A stretch of 64,000 nt of DNA from DASUAS01 sp963819475 (GTDB taxonomy: Bacteria; Actinomycetota; Acidimicrobiia; IMCC26256; DASPTH01): contig CAWFWE010000002.1 of NCBI GenBank assembly GCA_963819475.1, positions 1,054,001-1,118,000 of the forward strand, given 5' to 3'. The first letter of the stretch is position 1. Each line of letters starts with the position of its first letter. This document shows, in pieces, positions 22,970 through 31,057 of the stretch. The translations under genes and the position numbers were made by a program. Under the pieces are notes generated by a model that saw nothing but the letters and a program-made list of their open reading frames with translations, was not told the origin of the DNA and searched no databases.

Positions 22970-24577
22970 TCAGTCGTGCGCGTGCGCGACCGGATCGCCG
23001 AGGCGTTCCACGGCGAGTGCCCTGAGGTGGGTCAGGTGGGCCTTCCCGGACGCGGCCCGACCCATGGAGTCGACCTGCAGCACCGCGCGCGGAGCCTTGT
23101 ATCCCGCCAACCCGTTCCGGCACCACTCGCGCAGGTCGTCTTCGTCGAACCTCTCCCCCGCAACCAGCTCGACCAGGGCGACCACCTTCTCACCGAAACG
23201 CGTGTCCGGCACGCCGACCACCACGCAGTCGAGCACGCTCGGGTGCTTGCGGAGCTCGGCTTCCACCTCGTCCGGATAGACCTTCTCACCACCCGTGTTG
23301 ATGCACGCCGAGCCGCGACCGAGGAGCTGCACGGTGCCGTCCGTGTCGACCGTCGCGTAGTCGCCCGGGATCGAGTAGCGGCGGCCGTCGACGGTACGAA
23401 ACGTCGCTGCCGTCTTGTCCGGGTCCTTGTAGTAGCCCATCGGGATGTTGCCACCCATGGCGAGCAGGCCGGACTCCCCGCTCCCCGGCACCACATCGCG
23501 GCCCGACTCCTCATCGATCACACGGACCCGGTCGTTCACGGCGAAACGCGCGGGGGCGATGGCGTCGTCGACGCCCGCGCTGTTGCGGGGCCCGAGGCCC
23601 TCGCTGGCGCCCAGCGAGTCGATGATCGTCGTGCCGGGCAGGTGCTCGAGGAGTCCCCGCTTGACGGCCGGGCTGAACATGACGCCTGAGGAGGTGATCG
23701 CCCGCAGTGACGACAGATCCCACCGGTCCGGTTCGGCATCGAGGGAATCGAGGAGCGGGCGCGCGAACACGTCGCCGACGATGGTGAGGATGCGCACGCG
23801 TTCGCGCTCCACCTCATCCCACACCTCGACCACGTCGAGTCCCTGACGGTCGAGGAGCACGACAGTTCCCGACCCGGCGAGCGTCGACAACGCTGCGAAC
23901 AGACCAGTGCCGTGCATGAGCGGTGCGGCCGGCAGGAGGGTCGCGCCGCGCTTCCCGGCGCGGGCGGCGTCCCAGGGATCCGGGACCTTCGGCTTGTTCG
24001 GATGTGACTGCGCCCAGAGCGCGCAGTAAACATCGTCGTTGCGCCACATGACGCCCTTGGGCAAGCCGGTCGTACCACCCGTATACAGGAAGATCAGATC
24101 GTCACCATCGGGGCGCCGCTCGGGCCAGCCGGCCGGGACGGCCGTCGCTTCGATCGCGGCCTCGTACGCAGGTCCCGCCACGAGGCGGTACGGGTGCGAG
24201 CCCTCCGGCATGTGCTCGATCGCGGCGTCGACCACCGGTGCGAAGTCGTCGAGGTACACCAGCGCCTTGGCATCCGAGTTCTCGAGCAGATAGTGGAGCT
24301 CCTCGGCGCGGTACCGGAAGTTGACGTTCACCGGGACGCACCCGAGCTTGAGCGCGGCGTAGAACGTCTCGAGGTACTCGTTGCGGTTCGTGAGGTCGAT
24401 CGCAACCTTGTCACCGGCTCGGAGGTCAGCTTGCTCCTCGAGGTGACGCGCCAGGCGCTCGGCACGGCGGGAGAACTCGGACCATGTCACCCGCCGATGG
24501 CCGCACACCAATGCGTCGCGATCCGGAACGATCTCCGCGATGCCGTCCCAAACCGACGCATAGTTCCAGCCTGGCAT
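22970..24577 (-). CDS. Acyl-CoA synthetase (FadD-like AMP-dependent ligase)
   Basis: A 535-residue ANL-superfamily ligase. The AMP-binding signature YTGGTTGLPKG is near residue 175, followed by PLMHGTG, ITSSGVMFSPAVK, DSLGASEG near 330, then GDYATVDTDG, GRGSACINTGGEKVYPDEVE and the C-terminal ASGKAHL carrying the adenylation lysine. It activates carboxylic acids, probably fatty or steroid side-chain acids, to CoA thioesters. It is co-directional with the hydrolase downstream and divergent from WS/DGAT across 101 bases. All motifs are intact. Confidence 0.92.
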   Translation of the reverse strand: MPGWNYASVWDGIAEIVPDRDALVCGHRRVTWSEFSRRAERLARHLEEQADLRAGDKVAIDLTNRNEYLETFYAALKLGCVPVNVNFRYRAEELHYLLENSDAKALVYLDDFAPVVDAAIEHMPEGSHPYRLVAGPAYEAAIEATAVPAGWPERRPDGDDLIFLYTGGTTGLPKGVMWRNDDVYCALWAQSHPNKPKVPDPWDAARAGKRGATLLPAAPLMHGTGLFAALSTLAGSGTVVLLDRQGLDVVEVWDEVERERVRILTIVGDVFARPLLDSLDAEPDRWDLSSLRAITSSGVMFSPAVKRGLLEHLPGTTIIDSLGASEGLGPRNSAGVDDAIAPARFAVNDRVRVIDEESGRDVVPGSGESGLLAMGGNIPMGYYKDPDKTAATFRTVDGRRYSIPGDYATVDTDGTVQLLGRGSACINTGGEKVYPDEVEAELRKHPSVLDCVVVGVPDTRFGEKVVALVELVAGERFDEDDLREWCRNGLAGYKAPRAVLQVDSMGRAASGKAHLTHLRALAVERLGDPVAHAHD

Positions 24578-24678
24578 GGTGGAAGCGTATTGCGCTCCCC
24601 GACGCGGCGCACGGCTGCCGTCGACATCAATCGGGACGCGTGGTTTACTCCCCGCACACGAGCACGACCGGGGGAACG

Positions 24679-26166
24679 ATGGAGCAACTCACGGCCCAGG
24701 ATGCATCGTTCCTGTACGCCGAGACGCCGACGACGCCCTCGGTGGGCGCCTGGCTCAACATCTACGACCCGTCCACCGCGCCCGACGGCATCGTCCGCTT
24801 CAAGCAGATCCTCGCGGCCTACGAGGCGCGTCTGCCTCTCGCGCGCTACCTCCGGTCCCGGATCGTCCGCGTGCCGATGGACCTCGACCATCCGTACTGG
24901 GTCGACGACAGCGAGTTCGACCTCGAGTTCCACGTGCGACACCTCGCGCTCCCCAAGCCGGGCGACTGGCGACAGCTGTGCATCCAGGTCGCCCGCATCG
25001 TGGCTCGACCGCTCGACCTGAGCCGCCCACCGTGGGAGCTCTACGTGATCGAAGGCCTCGACAACATCGACGGCGTCCCCCCGGGATCGTTCGCGATCCT
25101 CGACAAGACGCACCATGCGGCGATGGACGGCCAGTCGGGCACCGAGCTCCACAACGCGATGCACAGTACGGAGCCCGAAGTGGAACCGCTCGAGGCACCC
25201 GAGCCGTGGCGCCCGGAACCCACGCCGACCGAGTGGGAGCTGCTCGGCCGGGCGCACGTGAACCACACGATGATGCCGATGCGCTTCGCCGAGACGGTCG
25301 GGCGCTCGTTCTCGGCCCCGATGGTCTCGCCCGAGCAGCTGTCTGCGCTGCCGCTCGTTCCCTCCCCGCGTACGGCGGTGCCGCACACCCGGTTCAACGA
25401 TCCCGTCACACCCCACCGGGTGTACGAGGGTCGGCAACTCGAGCTCGCCCGACTCCGCGAGGCGAAGCAGGCGGTGCCTGGCGCGACCGTCAACGACACG
25501 CTCCTGGGCATCGTGGGCGGCGCGTTGCGTCGCTACCTGACGGACAAGGGCGAGCTGCCTGGTGAACCGCTCGTGGCGATGGCGCCAGTATCGATCCGCA
25601 GCTCCGCGTCACAGACCGGGGGCAACGAGGTCTCGGCGATCTTCGTCCCAATAGGCACCCAGATCGCCGACCCGATCGACCGTCTGGCTGCGATCCACCA
25701 CGCCACCAACGAGCAGAAGGTCATGCTCGAGGCCGTCGACGCTCGGAGCCTGGTCGACTACTCGCAGTTCATGCCCGGTGCGCTCGTCAGCGCCTCGCAG
25801 CGCCTTACCGCCGAGCTCGGGCTCGCGAACACGCGCACGCCGTTCTTCAACACCGCGCTCACGAACATCCCCGGATCGCAGGCTCCCCAGTACTTCCTCG
25901 GCGCGCAGCTCGTCGGATGGTGGGGCGTCGGCATCGCGACCGACAACACCGGGCTGTTCCACAGCGCGCAGAGCTACTGCGGGACGGTCTACCTCAGCGC
26001 TATCTCGTGCCCGAAGATGCTGCCCGACCCCGCCTTCTACGCGGAGTGCCTCCAGGAGGCCTACGACGAGTTGGTGCGCGCCACGAGCGACGATACGCCC
26101 AAGCGATCGCAGAGCGCCCGGAAGCGGATGACCAAGTCGTCCTCGAAGCAGGCGCGGCCGGCCTGA
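24679..26166 (+). CDS. Wax ester synthase / diacylglycerol acyltransferase (WS/DGAT)
   Basis: A 495-residue acyltransferase beginning MEQLTAQDASFLYAETPTTP, the family N-terminus. The active-site HHxxxDG appears as KTHHAAMDG near residue 150; ATVNDTLLGIVGGALRRYL and SIRSSASQTGGNEVSAIFVP follow, then FFNTALTNIPGS near 395. These membrane-associated enzymes esterify acyl-CoA to alcohols or diacylglycerol to store neutral lipid. GGGGGAA precedes the ATG. The Lys/Arg/Ser-rich tail is unusual but open. With PhaC and phasin nearby, the cell can store both polyester and neutral lipid. Confidence 0.92.
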   Translation: MEQLTAQDASFLYAETPTTPSVGAWLNIYDPSTAPDGIVRFKQILAAYEARLPLARYLRSRIVRVPMDLDHPYWVDDSEFDLEFHVRHLALPKPGDWRQLCIQVARIVARPLDLSRPPWELYVIEGLDNIDGVPPGSFAILDKTHHAAMDGQSGTELHNAMHSTEPEVEPLEAPEPWRPEPTPTEWELLGRAHVNHTMMPMRFAETVGRSFSAPMVSPEQLSALPLVPSPRTAVPHTRFNDPVTPHRVYEGRQLELARLREAKQAVPGATVNDTLLGIVGGALRRYLTDKGELPGEPLVAMAPVSIRSSASQTGGNEVSAIFVPIGTQIADPIDRLAAIHHATNEQKVMLEAVDARSLVDYSQFMPGALVSASQRLTAELGLANTRTPFFNTALTNIPGSQAPQYFLGAQLVGWWGVGIATDNTGLFHSAQSYCGTVYLSAISCPKMLPDPAFYAECLQEAYDELVRATSDDTPKRSQSARKRMTKSSSKQARPA

Positions 26167-26179
26167 CCCGAGCACCTGT

Positions 26180-26440
26180 TCGTCGACAGTGCCCTCGGGT
26201 TGTCGCGAGGCAGGCTCGAGAAGTTCGATCCGTTCGCCGTCATCTCGAGCGACGACCGGCGTGTACGCGCTCTTCGGGTCACGGCTTCCGATGATCACGT
26301 TCTGATCGGACTTGATCCCCGCTTTCTTGGGCGTGTCGACCAGCACTGTGCCGCCATGGGTTGGGGTCTATGGCGTAGCCCGACACGAAGAACGGAAGTG
26401 GTGAGATCCCGGCGGTTCCGCTCTCTCAAGGTTGCCGCAC
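26180..26440 (-). other. Possible decayed gene of unknown kind
   Basis: The 359 bases between WS/DGAT and the next GYD gene hold no intact gene. On the minus strand two adjoining frames look protein-like: ISPLPFFVSGYAIDPNPW, then, after a one-base change near 26356, GGTVLVDTPKKAGIKSDQNV, followed by SAYTPVVARDDGERIELL. I do not recognise the family. The second frame runs into the WS/DGAT gene without a stop. It may be a remnant or chance; the reading is given because both parts have balanced composition unlike typical antisense frames here. Confidence 0.22.
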
Positions 26441-26525
26441 GGCTGCGCTTGTCGCTGCCTGGCTTCTAGTTGACGATCCGCACCCCGCGGCGCACCATCG
26501 GTATCGCACATCTGAAGGAGGCGAC

Positions 26526-26885
26526 ATGGCCCACTACCTGGTGCAAGCTGCATACACCAACGAAGCCTGGTCTGTGCTCGTGAGCAACCCGCAAGACCGA
26601 AGTGAACCCGTGCGGCGAATGGCTGAGGGAGCGGGTGGCTCGCTGAAGTCGTTCTACCTTGCGTTCGGCGACTACGACGTCGTCGCCATCATGGAGCTTC
26701 CCGATGACGCAACCGCAGCCGCCGTGTCGATCGCAACCTCCGCGGCTGGTTCAATTCGAGCGATCAAAACGACACCGCTGATCGTCGCGGAAGACGCCGT
26801 TCGTGCTCTGACCAAGGCCAAGGGCATCGTGTACGAGCCTCCGTTAGCAGACATCGGCGCCCAGACGCCGATGCAAGCGGGGTAA
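26526..26885 (+). CDS. GYD domain protein
   Basis: A 119-residue single GYD domain: MAHYLVQAAYTNEAWSVLVS, AEGAGGSLKSFYLAFGDYDV (the FGDYD motif) and AAGSIRAIKTTPLIVAEDA, then a short C-terminal extension ending TPMQAG. AAGGAGG precedes the ATG. The family has no established function. It is the third GYD gene of the window and is more distant from the 17.4 kb pair than those two are from each other. It stands between WS/DGAT and an LLM oxidoreductase. Confidence 0.82.
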   Translation: MAHYLVQAAYTNEAWSVLVSNPQDRSEPVRRMAEGAGGSLKSFYLAFGDYDVVAIMELPDDATAAAVSIATSAAGSIRAIKTTPLIVAEDAVRALTKAKGIVYEPPLADIGAQTPMQAG

Positions 26886-27154
26886 CGTCCCTTCGATGCC
26901 GATGTGGGGGATCTGACGGCGTTCGGAGTTCCCGGGGTTGGCGTCGACGCGCGCCGCCTTCACCCGCCCGGCGCGGTTCTCGCAGCACGCCATCGACCGC
27001 GGCGATGCGGACGCGGCCTCGGAGGCGTCCATCGAGCTCGGCCACCTGGCGGTGAGATCGTCGTGGATGACCTCGGGTCGAGGGGCGTCCACGCGCCGGG
27101 TTGACGCACCCGGTCCAAGATTCGTCCGCAACTCGTTCGAAGGGCGGAGCCCCC

Positions 27155-28066
27155 ATGTTGAAGTACTTGGTCCAACACCCGGAGCCGGTCGGCACGGAGC
27201 ACGACCTGCTCACCGCAGGCCAGGTGGTGCCAGTCGCGAGAGCAGTGGAGGCGGCCGGGTGGGACGGGCTTGCGTTCACCGAGCACCCGGCGCCCGGGTA
27301 CCGGTGGCTCGCCGAAGGAGGCGGCCACCAGACCCTCGATCCCTTCGTCGCACTCGGCGCGGCGGCCGCGGTGACCGAACGGATCAAGCTGCTCACCTAC
27401 CTGACGGTGCTCCCCTACCGAAATCCGATGTTGACGGCGAAGGCGGCCGCGACCGTCGACATGATCTCCAACGGAAGGTTCATCCTCGGGGTCGGCACTG
27501 GTTACCTCAAGACGGAGTTCTTCGCGCTCGGTGTCGACTTCGACGAGCGCAACGAGCTGTTCGACGAGGCGCTCGACGTCATGCCCCTCCACTGGCGCGG
27601 TGAGAAGTTCAGCTACGAGGGAAAGCACTTCAGCGCCCGCGACCTAGTCGCACTTCCTTCCCCGCGAAGACAGATCCCCATTTGGATCGGCGGCAACGCC
27701 AAGATCACCCGCCGCCGCGTCGCAACCCGCGGGCAGGGCTGGATGCCGATGACGGGCTCGAGCGAGCTCTTCACGACGACGCGCACTGCGCAGCTCGCCG
27801 ACCTCGCTGACGTCGCAGCTGCGGTTCGAGAGCTCAAGGAGTTGGCCGGAGACCGCGCGGACGACATCGACATCCTGATCCTCTACACCGATGCGAGCGT
27901 CCTCGACACCGACAGCGATGTGGAGCGCCACCGCGACGCACTGGCCCGGATCCGTGATGTCGGCGCGACATGGGTGTCGTTCGCCTTCGAGTTCACCGAA
28001 CAGGCACGAACCATCGACTTCGTCGAAGGCTTCGCGGCCACCTACCTCGGCGAGCACCGCATCTAG
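27155..28066 (+). CDS. LLM-class F420/FMN-dependent oxidoreductase
   Basis: A 303-residue luciferase-like TIM-barrel protein: WDGLAFTEHPAP near residue 38, ITYLTVLPYRNP-like sequence (LLTYLTVLPYRNPMLTAKAA), the cofactor-binding MISNGRFILGVGTGYLKTEF near 110, and IPIWIGGNAKITRRR near 175. Actinobacterial members use F420 or FMN to reduce or oxygenate small molecules. Start is ATG 27155, beginning MLKYLVQHPEP; in-frame codons further upstream are not family-like. The 269 bases before it contain no gene I can support. Confidence 0.85.
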   Translation: MLKYLVQHPEPVGTEHDLLTAGQVVPVARAVEAAGWDGLAFTEHPAPGYRWLAEGGGHQTLDPFVALGAAAAVTERIKLLTYLTVLPYRNPMLTAKAAATVDMISNGRFILGVGTGYLKTEFFALGVDFDERNELFDEALDVMPLHWRGEKFSYEGKHFSARDLVALPSPRRQIPIWIGGNAKITRRRVATRGQGWMPMTGSSELFTTTRTAQLADLADVAAAVRELKELAGDRADDIDILILYTDASVLDTDSDVERHRDALARIRDVGATWVSFAFEFTEQARTIDFVEGFAATYLGEHRI

Positions 28067-28245
28067 GCGTCGGGGAGTGCAGTCCACGAGCACTCGGCGT
28101 CGTGGAGCGGGCGCTCGCCATCGCGCAGCCGAGTCTGCTGCGCGGATCCCGCGACAAACAAGCTCCGCGAGTGTGCGAAGCTCCGTCGTCGGCTGAGCTC
28201 GGGCGCGCACCGCACACAGGTTGCTCAGCGCTGCGAACGCGTCGT

Positions 28246-28469
28246 ACCGTCGACGCCGCCTACCCGAACCTCAAGGAGACGAAGGGGCTGGTCGTGAACC
28301 TCGGTTCGGGCACGCAGTTCGACCCGAGCTCACACGCAGCGCCGCACTCGAGTGGGGTCCTGATGGCATCCGAGCGGTGCTGGTTGTGTCGGCAGCGGAG
28401 TCTGCTCAGCTCACCGCCTTCCGCACGCGTGACCCGAACAAGTACGAAGTGATGATGGCTCGATTGCCG
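28246..28469 (+). pseudogene. SDR remnant lacking the active site
   Basis: Two frames together cover the middle of an SDR. The first gives TVDAAYPNLKETKGLVVNLG and SGTQFDP; the second gives RSAALEWGPDGIRAVLVVSA, AESAQLTAFRTRDPNKYEVM and MARLP. Compared with the intact SDR at 9637-10401 (same GPDGIRA and AFRERDPERYEE landmarks), about 18 residues including the catalytic YxxxK are missing at the join, and the frame shifts there. The Rossmann start and the C-terminus are also gone. It is clearly a decayed gene. Confidence 0.75.
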
Positions 28470-28474
28470 GCCCG

Positions 28475-28582
28475 ATCTGGGAATCGAAGACGTTTCTGCC
28501 CGTCCCGGCCCTGGCACCCGCCGAGAAGCCGGTCACCGAGTTCAGCAAGTGGGCTGCGCAGTTCTACACCGCAACGCAGTGA
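28475..28582 (+). pseudogene. C-terminal fragment of an unidentified protein
   Basis: Directly after the SDR remnant a third frame reads IWESKTFLPVPALAPAEKPV, continues TEFSKWAAQFYTATQ and ends in TGA at 28580-28582. It has balanced protein-like composition and no start. It looks like the tail of a separate gene fused to the SDR remnant by deletion. The family was not recognised. Confidence 0.4.
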
Positions 28583-28625
28583 ATCACCCGAGTCCATATC
28601 GACGCCCATCATTGGAAGGACATGC

Positions 28626-29135
28626 ATGGACGATTCCGGCAAGTACGGAAGCTTTGCGATGACGAGCGACGAACTCGCGCGTTTCTGCTCGATGGAAGCC
28701 GATCAGGCGGTCCTGGCGTCGCTGCGCAAGGATGGCGCCCCGTTTGGTATCCCCTTGGGTTTCGTCTACGGCGGGGACTGCTTCTACATCACGACCGGGA
28801 AGGATCGCGCTCTCCCGAAGCGCCTCCGCAACGATGAGCGTGTCTGTCTCACGATCCCGAGCGAGGTGGCCTATCCGACCAAGTTCGTGATCGCGGAAGG
28901 TACCGCCGCAGAGGTCGACGATCCCGACCACGCGATCAGTCGTCGCATCCTGTTCGACGGTCCGCCCGACAAGTTCGAGAAGATGCGCGTCGATCCCGAA
29001 CGATTCTTCGAAAGCTGGGTCGGGATCGGCCGCGTCGTCTACCGAATTGACGTGACGAATCTGGTGACGTTCGACGGTACCAAGACACCAAAGGGCGAGA
29101 AGTACGGCACCGGTCAGCGCATGCCCGGCGATTGA
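28626..29135 (+). CDS. Pyridoxamine 5'-phosphate oxidase (PPOX)-family protein
   Basis: A 169-residue split-barrel flavoprotein-type protein. MTSDELARFCSMEADQAVLA is the family N-terminal helix, followed by GAPFGIPLGFVYGGDCFYIT, LPKRLRNDERVCLTI near 80 and FVIAEGTAAEVDDPDHA near 100. Such proteins bind FMN, F420 or haem. GGAAGGA lies before the ATG at 28626. The same frame is open upstream through the SDR remnant, but that part is not homologous. It precedes the epimerase gene by 25 bases on the same strand. Substrate unknown. Confidence 0.8.
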   Translation: MDDSGKYGSFAMTSDELARFCSMEADQAVLASLRKDGAPFGIPLGFVYGGDCFYITTGKDRALPKRLRNDERVCLTIPSEVAYPTKFVIAEGTAAEVDDPDHAISRRILFDGPPDKFEKMRVDPERFFESWVGIGRVVYRIDVTNLVTFDGTKTPKGEKYGTGQRMPGD

Positions 29136-29160
29136 ACGATTTCGTCAAGAACGGAGCAGC

Positions 29161-29958
29161 GTGGAGCGTCGGAGGGTCCTCGTGGTGGGTGCAGCGGGCG
29201 AGATCGGCGGGGAGCTGACGCGCAGGCTCCCCGACGAGCTGGCGCGCGCGCATCCTGGCGGCGGCTACGAGTTGGTGGCGGCCGATCGACGGCCGCTCTT
29301 GCCCGAGGTGGCCCGCGGATTCGTCGGCACCTTCGTCGACCTGGAGATTACGGACCTCGATCGCTACACGGAGGCGTGCGCCGGTATCGACACCGTCGTC
29401 CACCTCGCCGGTGAACGACGGACCACCGCGGCATGGGAATCGCTCCTCCCGGCGAACGTGCTGGGCGCGTACCACGCGTTCGAGGCAGCCCGGCGCGCCG
29501 GATGCCGCCGCGTCGTGTTCGCAAGCAGCGTGCACGCGGTCGGTGGTTACCCGCCCGACGTGCGGATCCGCTCGGACATGGCGACGGCGCCCGTCAACCT
29601 CTACGGCGCGACGAAGGTCTGGGGTGAGTCGTTGGCGAGGGTCTACTCCGAGGAGCACGGCCTGTCGTGCCTGTGCCTGCGGATCGGTTGGGCCGGCGCC
29701 CGCGACGACGCGACCAAACTCATGGTCAGCGGCGCTCCGGCCGTGTACCTGACCTACGAGGACGGGACCCGGCTGTTCGCTGCGTGCATCGACGCCCCCG
29801 ACGGAGTGCGGTTCGGGATCTTCCACGCCACGTCCGAGAACCGAGAGGCCCGCCTCGATCTCGCCGAAACCAGAGCGGTGCTGGGCTACGAGCCCCACGA
29901 CGACGGGTTCGCGCTACGCGACGCGTTGGCGTCACCACACTCGGCCTCGGACACGTGA
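29161..29958 (+). CDS. NAD-dependent epimerase/dehydratase
   Basis: A 265-residue extended SDR. The N-terminal VLVVGAAGEIGGELTRRL is the NAD-binding glycine motif, VVHLAGE follows near residue 80, FASSVHAVGGYPPD near 120 and the catalytic NLYGATKVWGE near 145. The size and VHLAG/YGATK motifs fit uronate dehydrogenase-like or nucleotide-sugar enzymes. It starts at GTG 29161 after GGAGCAGC. It is the last intact plus-strand gene before the tRNA-Gly fragment at 30079. Confidence 0.85.
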   Translation: MERRRVLVVGAAGEIGGELTRRLPDELARAHPGGGYELVAADRRPLLPEVARGFVGTFVDLEITDLDRYTEACAGIDTVVHLAGERRTTAAWESLLPANVLGAYHAFEAARRAGCRRVVFASSVHAVGGYPPDVRIRSDMATAPVNLYGATKVWGESLARVYSEEHGLSCLCLRIGWAGARDDATKLMVSGAPAVYLTYEDGTRLFAACIDAPDGVRFGIFHATSENREARLDLAETRAVLGYEPHDDGFALRDALASPHSASDT

Positions 29959-30078
29959 CCGAAGGGTCGCAGGCCCCACCCAAATTTCGGACGGCCGCTT
30001 CGTCGTTGGTCCACATCCCTGGAGCGAGGTCGGTCCTGTTGTCGAGAGGCCTCCGAAGGGCCTCTCGACAGGTTCTTG

Positions 30079-30124
30079 GAGCGGACGACGGGATTCGAAC
30101 CCGCGACCCCAACCTTGGCAAGGT
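30079..30124 (-). repeat. tRNA-Gly 3'-end fragment, att-like
   Basis: Identical to 34915-34960, comprising the 3' acceptor strand, the whole T arm (GGTTCGAATCC), the variable region and the 3' side of the anticodon arm up to the GCC anticodon loop. After 30124 the sequence differs completely from the tRNA, so no D arm or 5' acceptor strand can form. It is not a functional tRNA; it is best read as an attachment-site half. Confidence 0.75.
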
Positions 30125-30229
30125 CGGGACACTGCGATCCCCACGGAGAACGATCGCGCACGATCGCGCAGTAGCAACGCCTCCAAGCAGGTCGCCACCG
30201 TGCCAGAACGGTCGTCGGCGAGGCTTTTG

Positions 30230-30248
30230 GGTGGCAGGTTGGGTGGCA
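30230..30248. repeat. GGTGGCA pair, possible integrase arm site (left)
   Basis: GGTGGCA at 30230-30236 and again at 30242-30248, a period of 12 bases, 105 bases inside the left att-like repeat. The same heptamer pair with the same period is found at 34825-34843 inside the other end. Arm-type sites of tyrosine integrases are arranged this way; the link is inference. An alternative is that both are relics of duplicated coding sequence. Confidence 0.4.
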
Positions 30249-30540
30249 AGTCATGGACCACGACCGGCCGCGGACGCCGTCTTCGCACACGGCGGTTGGC
30301 GCCCGCCGCGCTGCGAAAGGGCTCGAGCATTTCGGGAAATCGCGCGCGAGCCGCTTCGCCACCCGGCGCTCTACGTCTCCGAGTCATCGGGGGTGAGGAG
30401 CATCTCCTGGGTCACGGTGGCCGGATGGCTCCTGTCCTGCGCAAGGATCTGGCTCCGAGCAAGGCCGCGTGGCAACCCGAGGCAAACGCTCACGCAGCGG
30501 AGACAGGTCCTGAAGGCCTCGACAGAGCTCGATGACGAGA

Positions 30541-31030
30541 CGTCCACGAGCCGCTCGCGTGTCCGCCCGGGCTGCCGGAGCGAACGTATCCGCGAGGCGG
30601 TCGCGCGCGCCTGCCTCGAACTCCTTGCGGAGGGACGGGTTGACCTGCCAGCCGCCGAGGTTGTTGGACACCGGTTCCTGGACGGCGACGTCTACGCGCT
30701 GATTTGCGCAGCTCGCTGCGTTTTTTGTCGATCCAATCGAGCGTGCGCAGAATTCCATCGTCGCCAGCGGGATCTATCCGGAGTTCAACGCGTTCCAGAT
30801 CGACTTCTACGAGCCCGTCGCCACCGCCTGGTACGAGATCGTGCAGCGCGCCATCGACCGCGGAGAGGTGAGCGCGGATGTTGATCCCCGCGCGGTCATC
30901 CTCATGTTCGTGTCGCCGTTGCTCGTGATCACCATCGTGGAGCGACGGAGCCCGACACCAGTGGAAGTCGCCGAGATCGGAAAGCTCGTCATTCAGGCAA
31001 CTGTCAATCGGCCGGCGCCGTCACCGAGTG
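30541..31030 (+). pseudogene. TetR-family regulator remnant without HTH
   Basis: The first part reads RSERIREAVARACLELLAEG RVDL-type helix 1 of a TetR DNA-binding domain, then breaks off where the helix-turn-helix should be. From about 30715, in another frame, the C-terminal ligand-binding region appears: LAAFFVDPIERAQNSIVASG, FYEPVATAWYEIVQRAIDRG and VDPRAVILMFVSPLLVITIV. Recognition helix and linker are deleted and the frame has shifted. Between 30125 and 30540 no other gene can be supported. Confidence 0.6.
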
Positions 31031-31057
31031 CCGAGCAGCACGCCTCCGTGAGGACGA

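Noticed and set aside
26938..27154. Gene ahead of the LLM oxidoreductase
   Set aside because: Several frames are open on both strands but none has a consistent start, ribosome site or recognisable motif.
30079..30124. Second tRNA-Gly gene
   Set aside because: Only the 3' half matches; after 30124 no D arm or 5' acceptor strand can pair, so it is a fragment.
30126..30400. Integrase C-terminus on the minus strand (frame containing HDLPPNLPPKSLADD)
   Set aside because: No catalytic R-H-R-Y residues can be found; the phrase arises from the GGTGGCA direct repeat.
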